The notes under the pieces were generated by a model. It was given only the letters and a program-made list of their open reading frames with translations. It made no database searches and was not told the DNA's origin. A stretch of DNA of 64,000 nt, taken from positions 1 through 64,000 of IMG/VR virus record IMGVR_UViG_3300026531_000001, one strand, 5' to 3'. Source of the DNA: a virus. Shown one piece after another: positions 7,528-16,451 of the stretch; positions within the stretch are counted from its first letter, which is position 1, and every line of letters starts with the position of its first letter. The translations under genes were made by a program, and so were the position numbers.

Positions 7528-7914
7528 ATGGATCGCACCGCAACCGGAAGCGTCACTATTACTCACGACAATCCCGACCTAGCAGGGGAAGTCACTTTCC
7601 ACTTGGCCACCCTCTACGAGCAGGTGCGCATCGGCCGCCGCGTCGCGCAGATGTGCGCCCCGGCCCAGTGGGAGCAGCTGCCTCCTGATGACCGCGCTCT
7701 CACGCGCATGCTGGCTACGCTCGAGCACGTCATTGATACCGCCCCCAAAGGCTTCTATGTGGAGGACGGGGGTGGCAAGCCAGTGCTGGCGCCAGGCCAA
7801 CTGCTCGGGCCGGACGTAGACGTGCTATGGGCGATCTACACCGCCTATGTGCAGCTGGAGGATGACTTTCGTGGCCGAAGCCGAGCTACTGGCGGAGCTC
7901 AGGAAACGACCTGA
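7528..7914 (+). CDS. tail assembly chaperone candidate (upstream ORF)
   Basis: A 128-residue protein between the tube gene and the tape measure gene, the standard place of the G/GT-type tail assembly chaperone pair. It overlaps the next ORF by about 50 nt in a different frame, also typical. The sequence itself has no diagnostic motif (helical, with GPDVDVLWAIYTAYVQLEDDF near the end). The role is inferred from order. Confidence 0.6.
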   Translation: MDRTATGSVTITHDNPDLAGEVTFHLATLYEQVRIGRRVAQMCAPAQWEQLPPDDRALTRMLATLEHVIDTAPKGFYVEDGGGKPVLAPGQLLGPDVDVLWAIYTAYVQLEDDFRGRSRATGGAQETT

Positions 7915-8167
7915 GGCCCGCTGGATCTACGACGCAGCCAAGGCGCTGGGGCGTGACCCTCTGAAGGCACTCGGGATACATGGGCCGCTAACGCTCGAGC
8001 GCACGCGGTTCGTTCTCGAAATGGAAGATCCCAGACTCGCCCAGACCATCGCCGACGAAGAGGCTATTGACGAGTTCCGGCGCCGCGACCAGGCGGAGTC
8101 CGCATGGCGCGCCGCCCTTCCCGGGGGCAAGGGATACCGCGGCGAGCGCGGGGTAGTGGAGGTCTGA
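7862..8167 (+). CDS. tail assembly chaperone candidate (downstream ORF)
   Basis: A 101-residue ORF starting at an internal ATG (7862) preceded by GGAGG, overlapping the upstream ORF by 53 nt. The frame relation is +1 (or -2), so it may be made as a fusion by programmed frameshift as well as independently. No canonical -1 slippery heptamer is visible; the overlap ends AGGAAACGACCTGA. It lies directly before the tape measure gene. Confidence 0.55.
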   Translation: MTFVAEAELLAELRKRPEARWIYDAAKALGRDPLKALGIHGPLTLERTRFVLEMEDPRLAQTIADEEAIDEFRRRDQAESAWRAALPGGKGYRGERGVVEV

Positions 8168-8168
8168 G

Positions 8169-10763
8169 GTGGAGAAGCGAGTAGAGGTCAACATCGAAGG
8201 GCGCGTACGCGTCACGTCCGATGAGCAGTCCATCGAGGAGGCCAAGCGGCGCGCGGCTGAGGTAGAAGCCGTGGCCGAGAGCGCCGGCGACGGGCTCGAC
8301 CAGACCGCCGAGAAAGCCCGCCAGGTCGCCCGTGAGATTGAGCGCGCCTTCGAGGATGCCGCCAAGGGTATGGGCGACCGCATGCGCAAGGCCCTCGAGG
8401 AGGCCGCAGGCGGAACGACCAGGCCGGGCGCGCTGGGTAAGGTTGACCTAAGTCAGACCAACCCCGCAACCTTGCTATCCCGCGTAGACCGGGGTCTAAT
8501 CACTACCAGCGCCTCTCTAGCCGGAGCCCGTACCTATTCGGAGCTCGAGCGCATCCAAGGGCGTCTCTCGACACTCAGCACCTATCTGGAAGCAGCAAAA
8601 CACGCCGGCGCACCAGACGAACGCATTGAGAGTTTGGAGGAGGCCCTGAAGGAGCTCACCGAGGCGGTGAGCGAACACAAGGAGGCGCTGGAGAAAGAGA
8701 GCGAAAGGGGCACCGAACAGGGGCCCCAGCCGCCAGAAGACCGCTCGGACGATAGTATATTGCGCCGGTTGCTGGAGCGCTTTGGCGGTGGCTCCCTAGC
8801 TCAAATGGGCATGTTGGGGAATGCTATGCGTTTCCTCGGGCCGTTTGGTTTGGCTATCGGCGCCGGGGTCATGGGTTTCCGCATGCTCGAGGGGACGCTG
8901 ACCCGAGCCAATCAAGAGGGTCGCAATGAAGTAGAAATCGCGGCTGACCTGGCTCGCCAGTACGAATACGACCGCAATCCGCTACTCCTATTCCGGCGCC
9001 AGAAGGACTTGCTCACCGACAGGGACTTGCTCCGCCTCGGGTACACCGCTCAGGACGCCGAGCGCTACGCGGCCATGCTCGACCTTCCCGGGGGTATGCG
9101 CGGCGACGTGCGCGCCCTCCTGCGGTTCTCGAGCACCACCGGAATCAGTGAAGACCAGGCGGCCCAGCTCATGCACCAGCTGGGTATGGGCGGCACCTGG
9201 GAACGCGGCAGCCTCTCGCAACCGCTCGAGACCTTCAAGCTAGCCATGGCCGAGGGTGTGCGGCTCGGGATCAGCAAGTCTGACACCATGCAGGGCCTCC
9301 TGCGGGTAACCCAGGAGAGCGCTGCCCGCGGTGTACAGTCCACCCAGGCCACGCTCGCCTTCAACGCCGCTCTGCAGCAGGCGCTCGCCCAGACCGGTAA
9401 CCGCCTCCTTCAGGGGCAGGCGGGCGCGCAGGCGCAGTCCGGGATCAAGTCCGCGCTAGCGGGCGAGGGTGACTTCGGGCTGCAAATGCTGGCCCTGAAC
9501 GCGCTGGGCGGGCAACTTCCCACCGCAGAAGAGCTGGGTTTGAGCGGCGACGTGGCGCGCGGCTACGAAGAAATGGCCCGGGCCAACCCCATGCAGGCGC
9601 TGCCGATCGCGTTAAGGTACATCACCGAGGGCCGCAACCCGCAACTACTCGAGCGGCTGGCGGGCGGCATGGAGGGCGCGTTTGGGAGCGGTCCCCAGGG
9701 TACCTCCCTGATGGTCGCTTGGCTCCAGCAGTATGGCTTGCAGGGCGAGCAGCTGCTCAGCATCATCGGCGGCGGCGGCGTTAGCGGGATCGTCGAAAGG
9801 GCCGGGAAGATCACCCCCGCCATGGCTGAGGGGCAAGACCTCATTGAGGACGTTCAGGGAGCCAACCGCGTCTATTGGCAAACCCGCCAGAACGACGCCA
9901 TGAAGCGCGAGGCGGGCCTGCGCAAGTCCCTAGCTGCGCTTGACCTTACCGGCGACCTCGAGACCGGTATGCGTTCGCTGGCAAACCGGTTTACCATCAA
10001 CACCGCCCTCTTCATGAGCGGCCTCGGGGGAAACGATCTTACCCAGGGCGGGAGCCTGCAAGGACCGGCGGGCGAGATTGACACCGGGGCCTATATCCCG
10101 GGTATGGGACCGAAGCCGACGGCGCAGATGGGCATGGGATCGCTAACACCCGACGGCCGTATCGCCGTGACACTGCCCCCGGGAGCCGAGTACGACCGGG
10201 CCACGCTCGAAGCGTTGCGCGCCAAGGGCGTGGACACCTCCAAGCTGGGGCGGCACCTGGGGTACGACTTCGCCATTGGCGACCGCGGCAAGGGCGGCGA
10301 CCCCATCACCAACCCCTTCGCCCGAGCCACCGTAGCCAAGGTTGGCTATGACCCCGACGGGTACGGGAACTACGTCGTCCTCGACCTCGGCGGCGGGGTC
10401 CAGGCGCGCTTCGCTCACCTGCAAGAAACAAAACTTAAGGCCGGTCAGAAGTTGCATACCGGCGACCTGATCGGCCTCGAGGGGCAGACCGGCGCCGCAA
10501 CCGGCCCCCATCTGCATATGGAGATGATCAAGAACGGTCGCCCCATTCAGGACGCGCTCGATTGGCAAAAACTCTTCGAGCGGTACCTGGGGCGGCCGCA
10601 GGGCGATGCCGGGACCCAGCAGCCGCAAAAGGTGGTGGTGGAGGTGCAGGGCCTCGACAACATCCGCGTAGAGGGCGTGAGCGGCCCGCAGGCCGACCGC
10701 ATCCGCCAGGGCCTCGAGATGATCCTGGGTGCGGCGGTGCCGCAGAACCACCGGGGGGCGTAG
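8169..10763 (+). CDS. tail tape measure protein with C-terminal M23 peptidase domain
   Basis: An 864-residue protein starting at GTG two bases after the previous stop. Residues 1-190 are charged and coiled-coil-like; around 215-240 is a hydrophobic stretch (MRFLGPFGLAIGAGVMGFRML). The C-terminal part (about 690-800) is a LytM/M23 metallopeptidase: H696-x3-D700 (HLGYD), then GYGNYVVLDLGGG, FAHL, and TGPHLHMEM with H781 and H783 as zinc ligands. It sets tail length, and the peptidase probably opens the peptidoglycan during DNA injection. Confidence 0.9.
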   Translation: MEKRVEVNIEGRVRVTSDEQSIEEAKRRAAEVEAVAESAGDGLDQTAEKARQVAREIERAFEDAAKGMGDRMRKALEEAAGGTTRPGALGKVDLSQTNPATLLSRVDRGLITTSASLAGARTYSELERIQGRLSTLSTYLEAAKHAGAPDERIESLEEALKELTEAVSEHKEALEKESERGTEQGPQPPEDRSDDSILRRLLERFGGGSLAQMGMLGNAMRFLGPFGLAIGAGVMGFRMLEGTLTRANQEGRNEVEIAADLARQYEYDRNPLLLFRRQKDLLTDRDLLRLGYTAQDAERYAAMLDLPGGMRGDVRALLRFSSTTGISEDQAAQLMHQLGMGGTWERGSLSQPLETFKLAMAEGVRLGISKSDTMQGLLRVTQESAARGVQSTQATLAFNAALQQALAQTGNRLLQGQAGAQAQSGIKSALAGEGDFGLQMLALNALGGQLPTAEELGLSGDVARGYEEMARANPMQALPIALRYITEGRNPQLLERLAGGMEGAFGSGPQGTSLMVAWLQQYGLQGEQLLSIIGGGGVSGIVERAGKITPAMAEGQDLIEDVQGANRVYWQTRQNDAMKREAGLRKSLAALDLTGDLETGMRSLANRFTINTALFMSGLGGNDLTQGGSLQGPAGEIDTGAYIPGMGPKPTAQMGMGSLTPDGRIAVTLPPGAEYDRATLEALRAKGVDTSKLGRHLGYDFAIGDRGKGGDPITNPFARATVAKVGYDPDGYGNYVVLDLGGGVQARFAHLQETKLKAGQKLHTGDLIGLEGQTGAATGPHLHMEMIKNGRPIQDALDWQKLFERYLGRPQGDAGTQQPQKVVVEVQGLDNIRVEGVSGPQADRIRQGLEMILGAAVPQNHRGA

Positions 10764-10766
10764 CGC

Positions 10767-12170
10767 ATGGTCTCCGACGTACGCGTGCGGGTGCTCACCG
10801 ACGACGGCGAGCTCGAGCTCACCGACCACGTGCTCGGGCTCCAGGTCTCGGACGGGCTCGGGCAGGAAGCTCTACCGCAGGGCAATGTGACCCTACCCCG
10901 CTACCGCAGCCTCGACGCTAACACCCGGCATCCATACGCCGACCTAATCCGGGTCGGCGACCTGGTGACGGTGGAGGCGTACGCCTGGACCGGCACCCGC
11001 GGAGGCTGGGAGACGCTGCTCCATGGCCCCGTGACCGCTGTGGCCATTACCGAGGCGGTCAACGACGGCCTGCAGGCCACGGTGCAGCTCTCGGTCGCGT
11101 CCATGGCCCACATCCTGGCACAGGACGCGATCCGACAGTGGATGTACCTCGGCTCGGTGGAGGGCTGGAACCTGGTGCAAAGCAAGCTCACCACCGCCGA
11201 GATGAGCGGCACGCCGGCGGAGGTGGCCTTCCGTTACCTGACCCGCGTGGCGTTTCACCACGCCATGTACCGCTACCAGGGATTGGGGCTGGCCGACCTC
11301 ATGCACCTCGATTTCGACGGGCTCGAGGCCGTCGGGCCCCTGTTCACCGAGCTGGTGGCGGCAGAAGGCACCCACCTCGAGATCATCAGCCGGTTGCTCG
11401 ACTACCCCTTCCACGAGCTCTACGTCACCTCCATGCAGGAAGGCGACATTACCGGTCGCTGGCGCCACCTGGCCGCGAACGCCCCGGGACGGAACAACGG
11501 CGCCACCGCTGTGCGCTGGCGCGCGGCACCATATCCCTACGCCGACCGCAGCGGCCGTGGGGTGCTGAGCGCGTGGGAGGCCCTGCCCCTGCATACGCTC
11601 GAGCAGGATCTGCACTTGGTGCGCGGCCAAAGCCGGGCCCGCACCGACACCGCCGTGCGCAACTTCTTCATGGCCTACCCCGCCCTTTCGTTTACCGACG
11701 ATGAGTTCCTTTTTGGCCTTGGGGCCGTGATCGCGCACCGCGCCTCGATCCAGCGCTACGGCTACCGGCCGATGAACATCCGCACCCACCTCGTGCACAA
11801 CGACGGGCAGGACCGCGAAGGTGTAGCCGACTTCATGTTCGAGCTGACCTACCGCCTAGCCGGACAGTGGAACCGGCTGCATGAGATGATGAGCGGCACG
11901 CTGCAGGTGCCCTTCTACCCATGGATACGCCCCGGGGAACGGGTGCGCGCGCCGAGTCTGTGGGACGCTGAGGAGCTAGCCGAGTACCACGTACGCGGGC
12001 GCACGCTCTCCTGGCAACCCGAAAGCGGCGGCAGTATGACGCTGGCCGTCGAGCGCGGTCTGCCAGTACGGGTCTATGAAGACCCCGACTGGTTCGTGGC
12101 GGGGCTCGAGCGGGTGCGGGTGGGCAGCGACATATACGCCCGACCCTTCGCTTGGCGCGACGGGCGGTAG
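10767..12170 (+). CDS. baseplate hub protein (gp27/gpD-like)
   Basis: A 467-residue protein following the tape measure gene. The start (VRVRVLTDDGELELTDHVLGLQVSDGLGQ...) and the beta-rich domains with a final LSWQPESGGSMTLAVERGLPVRVYED fit hub proteins that sit between tube and spike. It precedes the gpV-like spike gene with one small gene between. The role rests on pattern and gene order. Confidence 0.65.
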   Translation: MVSDVRVRVLTDDGELELTDHVLGLQVSDGLGQEALPQGNVTLPRYRSLDANTRHPYADLIRVGDLVTVEAYAWTGTRGGWETLLHGPVTAVAITEAVNDGLQATVQLSVASMAHILAQDAIRQWMYLGSVEGWNLVQSKLTTAEMSGTPAEVAFRYLTRVAFHHAMYRYQGLGLADLMHLDFDGLEAVGPLFTELVAAEGTHLEIISRLLDYPFHELYVTSMQEGDITGRWRHLAANAPGRNNGATAVRWRAAPYPYADRSGRGVLSAWEALPLHTLEQDLHLVRGQSRARTDTAVRNFFMAYPALSFTDDEFLFGLGAVIAHRASIQRYGYRPMNIRTHLVHNDGQDREGVADFMFELTYRLAGQWNRLHEMMSGTLQVPFYPWIRPGERVRAPSLWDAEELAEYHVRGRTLSWQPESGGSMTLAVERGLPVRVYEDPDWFVAGLERVRVGSDIYARPFAWRDGR

Positions 12171-12173
12171 ACT
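12168..12173 (+). promoter_or_regulatory. leaderless promoter overlapping a stop codon
   Basis: TAGACT begins with the TAG stop of the hub gene and lies 6 nt before the ATG at 12180. There is no Shine-Dalgarno. Confidence 0.45.
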
Positions 12174-12179
12174 GAGTGC

Positions 12180-12632
12180 ATGAAACGCTTCCTTGCCGGA
12201 TTGCTGCTGCTCATGGCCTTTGCCGTGCTCGCGCAGCAGGGCCGCCCTGGGTCTCCCCTACTTGGCGTTGAGTGGGCGCGCCCGGCCGACCCCATCTTGC
12301 CCATGAATGAGGACATGCACGCGGCGGCCATGACCCACTTCGCCAACATGATCCGCGATCTCTTCGAGACGGAGTGCGCCGCGCAGGAGGAGTACACATG
12401 GGCCGAACCCAACCTGGACCGGCAGCTTGAGATCGTCGCCGAGATCAAAGAGGCCATGATCGCCGCCGGATGGACCGCGCCCGGGCCCATGATAGACACC
12501 TCCCCCTACTACGTTCCGCCTACGGGTTCCGCCCGCCTGCGGCTCTTCAAACGTGGCGGCGAACAGGCGTTGCTCAACGTAGCTGTGTACCTCTACCAGG
12601 GCGTCATGCTCGACATCTGCCTGCTCCCCTGA
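12180..12632 (+). CDS. secreted hypothetical protein in the baseplate cluster
   Basis: A 150-residue protein with a clear N-terminal signal peptide (MKRFLAGLLLLMAFAVLAQQ, cleavage likely after LAQ or nearby). The mature part holds two cysteines and a helical segment (NLDRQLEIVAEIKEAMIAAGW). Export of a protein encoded between hub and spike is unusual; it might act at the host envelope. Function unknown. Confidence 0.6.
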   Translation: MKRFLAGLLLLMAFAVLAQQGRPGSPLLGVEWARPADPILPMNEDMHAAAMTHFANMIRDLFETECAAQEEYTWAEPNLDRQLEIVAEIKEAMIAAGWTAPGPMIDTSPYYVPPTGSARLRLFKRGGEQALLNVAVYLYQGVMLDICLLP

Positions 12633-12641
12633 GACTGTCCT

Positions 12642-12660
12642 TGCCCCTACCGTAGGGGCA
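12642..12660 (+). promoter_or_regulatory. hairpin-embedded leaderless promoter
   Basis: TGCCCCTA-CCG-TAGGGGCA is a perfect 8-bp stem whose last base is the A of the ATG at 12660. TACCGT (12648-12653) across the loop lies 6 nt before the start. There is no Shine-Dalgarno. Confidence 0.5.
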
Positions 12661-13730
12661 TGATCAAGGGCATCCAGCTCGCGCAGGTTGTGGACACGCA
12701 CCCTAATGAATATGCGGTTTCCGTGTACTTCCCGCACATGGTCGCCCTGGCCGGTCGCGGCATCCGGGTCCGCGTCGCCGGGGCGCTCTTCCACCCGGAG
12801 GGGGGCGCGTTCGAGCTGCCCCAGCCAGGCGACTGGGGCTTGGTAGCCTTCTACACCGAGGATGAACGCGCGGGCATCTGGATTACCGGCATCCCCGACC
12901 GTGGCTGGAACTCCGTCCCCCAGGAGCTGCTGCAGCGCGACCCCGGGGCGCGGCTCGAGCAACACGCCTCGGGGCGCTACACGATCACCGAGGGCGACGG
13001 CTCGAGCGAAACCGTGTGGCCAGACGGCACATCACTGCAGGTCCTAGCCAAGAAGGACGGTCAGATCGGCAACCCAAGCTGGCTCGGGCGTTTGTGGGAC
13101 CGCTTCGTCACCCGGCGCCGCAAGCGCGCCTGGAACCCACCGGAGCGCGAAGCCTGGACCCCTAAGCCCCAACCCCCGGTGGACCTGTACCTCAAGCACT
13201 CGAGCGGGGCCGAGCTGCACCTGAGCGCCGACGGCAGCCTGCGGGTGCGTACCGCCGGCGGGCATGTGCTCGAGCTCGACGACGACACCGACGCCGCCCG
13301 CGACCCGGAAACGGGCGACATAACCGCCCAGGAAGACGGGACCCGCGCCGCCGTGCGTGTGACGACGGCCGGCGGCCACGCCCTCACTCTCTACGACGGG
13401 GACGGTACCGACGCCTACGCCGAGCTGGCCACCGACGGCGGCCACAAGCTGGTGCTCGACGACGGCGGCAAGAAGATCACGGCTGAGACCCCCGGGGGGC
13501 GGACCCTCGAGCTCGACGACCAGGGCGGGGCCACCACCGTACGTGATCCTGCAAAGGTCATCGTGGACGCTCCCGCGGTGGAGCTCGCCGGCGAAGGCGG
13601 GGCGGCCGTGGCCCGGGTGGGCGACCCCGTACAGGTCACAGTCAGTGTGCCCTGCTCGAGCGGTGGCACCTGCACTGGTACGGCCACCGGTCAGATCACC
13701 GGTGGATCGGCCAAGGTCAAGGCCCAGTAG
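12660..13730 (+). CDS. baseplate spike protein (gpV/gp5-like)
   Basis: A 356-residue protein. Residues 1-90 form an OB-fold-like domain (QVVDTHPNEYAVSVYFPHM..IRVRVAGALF..FELPQPGDWGLVAFYTEDERAGIWITGI). Residues about 175-300 hold a repeating pattern (ELHLSADGSLRVRTAGGHVLELDDD, GGHALTLYDGDG, GGHKLVLDDGGK, GGRTLELDDQGG), consistent with a trimeric beta-helix. The C-terminus (VARVGDPVQVTVSVPCSSGG..GQITGGSAKVKAQ) resembles the tip region of such spikes. It pierces the outer membrane. Confidence 0.85.
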   Translation: MIKGIQLAQVVDTHPNEYAVSVYFPHMVALAGRGIRVRVAGALFHPEGGAFELPQPGDWGLVAFYTEDERAGIWITGIPDRGWNSVPQELLQRDPGARLEQHASGRYTITEGDGSSETVWPDGTSLQVLAKKDGQIGNPSWLGRLWDRFVTRRRKRAWNPPEREAWTPKPQPPVDLYLKHSSGAELHLSADGSLRVRTAGGHVLELDDDTDAARDPETGDITAQEDGTRAAVRVTTAGGHALTLYDGDGTDAYAELATDGGHKLVLDDGGKKITAETPGGRTLELDDQGGATTVRDPAKVIVDAPAVELAGEGGAAVARVGDPVQVTVSVPCSSGGTCTGTATGQITGGSAKVKAQ

Positions 13731-13752
13731 ACCCACCCACCGCCCGGGAACC

Positions 13753-13758
13753 TAGGGT
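13753..13758 (+). promoter_or_regulatory. leaderless promoter -10 element TAGGGT
   Basis: TAGGGT 6 nt before the ATG at 13765. The last ten nt match the promoter at 7516 closely (TAGGGTGCAG..ATG). No Shine-Dalgarno. Confidence 0.5.
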
Positions 13759-13764
13759 GCAGAC

Positions 13765-14391
13765 ATGGCGCACCCGACCCAAACCCATCGCCAGCGGCTA
13801 CGGGAAGCTGCCTACGTGCTGCGCATCCGCGAGGACGGCGCCGCGCACCCGGTACCCGGACACCCCATCGCCGGGCGCGACGGAGTGTTTCCCCTTCCCA
13901 TCCCGCCGCAGTCCGTACGGGTCAACCAGCCCAGCCGCATCGGGGTCATGGACACCCGCTACGGGGCCCTGGCGGATGAGCAGGGCGCGGGGCCGCCGCA
14001 GTGGGAAATCGAGGGGCAGTTCCTGCTCACCCCCCGCAGCGTTGGAGGCGTGGTGCTGGACGCCTATGGGTTGCAGCGAGCGCTCGAGGACTACATCGGC
14101 TACTACCTCGAGGCCAACCGCGACCGGGCCCGGGAACAGCGCCCCCTGCTCACCCTCGAATGGCACGACACCTATCAGGGCCTGAGCTGGGAAGTGGTAC
14201 CGCTCGCCGTCCCCCGCGGGCAGCGGTCGAACGCTGCGCCGCTTGCCGAACGCTGGACGCTCAAGCTCCGGGGCCTGCGTCCCGTAGGCCCCCCGCCGAA
14301 ACCCGCCGACCCCGTTTCAAGCGGCCTCGAGGTCAACCCCGAACGCGTGATAAGTGACTTTTGTGCCGCACAGGAGGTAGCCGGTGGCTAA
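13765..14391 (+). CDS. baseplate-region tail protein
   Basis: A 208-residue protein between the spike and the gp25-like wedge. The segment FPLPIPPQSVRVNQPSRIGVMDTRYGALADEQGAGPPQWEIEGQF resembles tail proteins of contractile-tail phages that connect tube and baseplate. It also has a long amphipathic middle (LQRALEDYIGYYLEANRDRAREQRP). Exact role unknown. Confidence 0.5.
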   Translation: MAHPTQTHRQRLREAAYVLRIREDGAAHPVPGHPIAGRDGVFPLPIPPQSVRVNQPSRIGVMDTRYGALADEQGAGPPQWEIEGQFLLTPRSVGGVVLDAYGLQRALEDYIGYYLEANRDRAREQRPLLTLEWHDTYQGLSWEVVPLAVPRGQRSNAAPLAERWTLKLRGLRPVGPPPKPADPVSSGLEVNPERVISDFCAAQEVAGG

Positions 14392-15004
14392 GTGCAACCT
14401 GTGCCCCGCTTCTACTTCGCCCGAAACCGCCCAGATGGTGGAAGCCGCGGTTACGCCGCAGGTTGCGGCGCGCATGCGAGCGCGTGCAGCCATCAGCTTG
14501 CGCACCGATCGAAGCGGACGCGTGCGCGCAACCGGCTCAGTCAAGATCGAGGCGGCCAGCCAGCTAATAGAACGCGCCGCCGTGAATGTGACGAACACCG
14601 ATGCCCGGAACATCCTCAGCGGCGTAGCCGCAGTCATGGCTACCGCCAGTATCCGCCTGCGTGACGGCCAGCCCCCGGAGCTCGTGCTCGGGGCCGGCGC
14701 CGGGCTCACGCTGGGCACCTGGGATACCGCCCTCGCCGTTTCCGCGCTCACCAGCGCCCGCAACGAGATCGCCGTGAATGCTTCGCTGCGGGCGAGCTAT
14801 CGGCTCGTGGACAAGCTGCTCGAGCTCACCGTACGCGCCAATGAACGCGGTCTGAGTTGGGGCCTGGGCGTTGAGCTGCCCTTCCTGCAATATGTGACCT
14901 TTCGCGGCCTCTACCGCTGGCAGGCGGGGGGCAACGTCCGCACCGAGCTCACCCTGGGCTGGGCTTGGCGTCAGCAAATCCGCCTTGGAGGGAATAGCCA
15001 GTGA
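14384..15004 (+). CDS. hypothetical protein with outer-membrane-barrel-like C-terminus
   Basis: A 206-residue protein starting at GTG behind GAGGTAGCC, overlapping the previous gene by 8 nt. The N-terminus has a CNLC pair. Residues about 85-206 alternate polar and hydrophobic positions in strand-length blocks (NEIAVNASLRASYRLVDKLLELTVRANERGLSWGLGVELPF..FRGLYRWQAGGNVRTELTLGWAWRQQIRL), like beta hairpins of outer membrane proteins. No signal peptide is seen, so it may instead be a tail protein with a beta structure. Function unknown. Confidence 0.5.
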   Translation: MAKCNLCPASTSPETAQMVEAAVTPQVAARMRARAAISLRTDRSGRVRATGSVKIEAASQLIERAAVNVTNTDARNILSGVAAVMATASIRLRDGQPPELVLGAGAGLTLGTWDTALAVSALTSARNEIAVNASLRASYRLVDKLLELTVRANERGLSWGLGVELPFLQYVTFRGLYRWQAGGNVRTELTLGWAWRQQIRLGGNSQ

Positions 15005-15381
15005 CTGACACGCGCGACCTCGGATGGAGCAGCAAGACGCTCGAGCTAATCATGGAGGGCACCGCCCCGGCTATGGAAGGCGGCCACCAGCAGCTTGCCA
15101 AAGCCCTCTACCGGCGCCTTGTCACCTACCCCGGCGAGCTACCGGCCCACCCCACCTATGGCAGCCGCCTGCGGGACTATGTGGGCGAGGTGGCCAGCGA
15201 ATGGCGCGCGCGTCTGGCGGCGCTCGAAGCTAAGGTAGCCCTGGAAGCCGATCCGCGGGTGCGCGCCGTAACCGCGAGCACCGCCAAGTACCGCGCCGAC
15301 GGCGCGCTCGAGATCGCAGTCACCGTTGAACCCGTGGACGCTGAACCCTTGAGCATGACGATCATTGTGGAAGGACCCTGA
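15001..15381 (+). CDS. baseplate wedge protein, gp25/gpW-like
   Basis: A 126-residue protein with the typical gp25-like sequence: GGHQQLAKALYRRLVTYPGELPAHPTYGSRLRDYVGE, then an alpha/beta end (AVTASTAKYRADGALEIAVTVEPVDAEPLSMTIIV). The start is a GTG overlapping the previous stop. It joins sheath and baseplate wedges and directly precedes the J-like protein, as in most contractile tails. Confidence 0.85.
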   Translation: MTDTRDLGWSSKTLELIMEGTAPAMEGGHQQLAKALYRRLVTYPGELPAHPTYGSRLRDYVGEVASEWRARLAALEAKVALEADPRVRAVTASTAKYRADGALEIAVTVEPVDAEPLSMTIIVEGP

Positions 15382-16442
15382 TGCCGAACGCGACCTATAC
15401 CCCCCTGGAAGACGCCACGCTGGAGATGCTACGGTGGTTTTTCTATCGCACTGGTATTCCACCCAGCGCAGCGGACGGCGACATACTACGTACCATTTTC
15501 GAGGCCGTCGGGTTCGAGATCGAGGATGTGACCAGCCGCTTCGATGAGCAGCTCGAGCTGGCTGTGCCCGAAGCTGCGTTCCGGGCGTTCGGCCTGCCCC
15601 GGGAGACCTCAGTAGCCGCTGTGGTCACGTTGCGCTTCTCGCGCTCAAGCGCCGCCCCCGAGAGCTACCTGATCCCGGCCGGCACCCGCGCGCAGACCCC
15701 CAGCGGCGTACGCTTCGCAACTACCCAGGACACCAGCATTGCGCCAGGTGACACCTTCACCGACGTGCCCGCCCAGGCGGTCGAACCCGGATCGGCGGGG
15801 AATGTGCCGGCCGGCAGCGTGACCGAGCTCGTAGATCTGATCCCCGGCGTGGAAGCCGTCACGAACCCCCAGCCCGCTGTCGGGGGACGCGACCAGGAGG
15901 CCTTGGAGGACCAGCTCGAGCGCTTCGCCCGTTTCTTCGCCAGCTTGCAGAAGGGAACGCTGCAATCCCTCGAGGCCGCCGCGCTCGAGGCCACCAGTCC
16001 CACCGGCGAACGCATTACCCAGGTCCTTGCACGCGACATTACCCGTGATCCTGCTCTACCCCCAGCCGTGGTCGTGCTCTATGTGGACAACGGCTCGGGT
16101 AGCGTGACCCCGGAGATGGTGGCCTACCTGCAGACCGCTCTCGACGCCGGCCGGCCCGCCGGGGTATCTCTCGAGGTCGTCGCTGCAGCCCCGCACTATG
16201 TGGACATTCGCTTCCAGGTGGACGGCAGCGATGAGGCCCTAGCCGCTTGCTATGAGGCCGCGCGCCAGTACGTGCGGGGCCTGCAGATCGGCGAGAAGGT
16301 CAGCCGCGAGAACCTGATCACCGCTCTCACCAATGCCGACCCCGGCGTGCGTGAGATCACCCTGCTCGAGCCCGCCGCAGACGTAATGCTCTCCCCTACG
16401 GAGCGTGCTGTCATAGGTGCCCTGGACGGCACCACAATATAA
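15381..16442 (+). CDS. baseplate J/gp47-like protein
   Basis: A 353-residue protein with the family pattern: an N-terminal helix pair (SAADGDILRTIFEAVGFEIEDVTSRFDEQL), the motif YLIPAGTRAQTPSGVRFATTQD, EPGSAGNVPAGSVTELVDLIPGVEAVTNPQPAVGGRDQEA, and a C-terminal PHYVDIRFQVDGSDEA repeat. It forms baseplate wedges with the gp25-like protein. Stop and start share one base with the upstream gene. Confidence 0.9.
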   Translation: MPNATYTPLEDATLEMLRWFFYRTGIPPSAADGDILRTIFEAVGFEIEDVTSRFDEQLELAVPEAAFRAFGLPRETSVAAVVTLRFSRSSAAPESYLIPAGTRAQTPSGVRFATTQDTSIAPGDTFTDVPAQAVEPGSAGNVPAGSVTELVDLIPGVEAVTNPQPAVGGRDQEALEDQLERFARFFASLQKGTLQSLEAAALEATSPTGERITQVLARDITRDPALPPAVVVLYVDNGSGSVTPEMVAYLQTALDAGRPAGVSLEVVAAAPHYVDIRFQVDGSDEALAACYEAARQYVRGLQIGEKVSRENLITALTNADPGVREITLLEPAADVMLSPTERAVIGALDGTTI

Positions 16443-16451
16443 GGAGCAACC

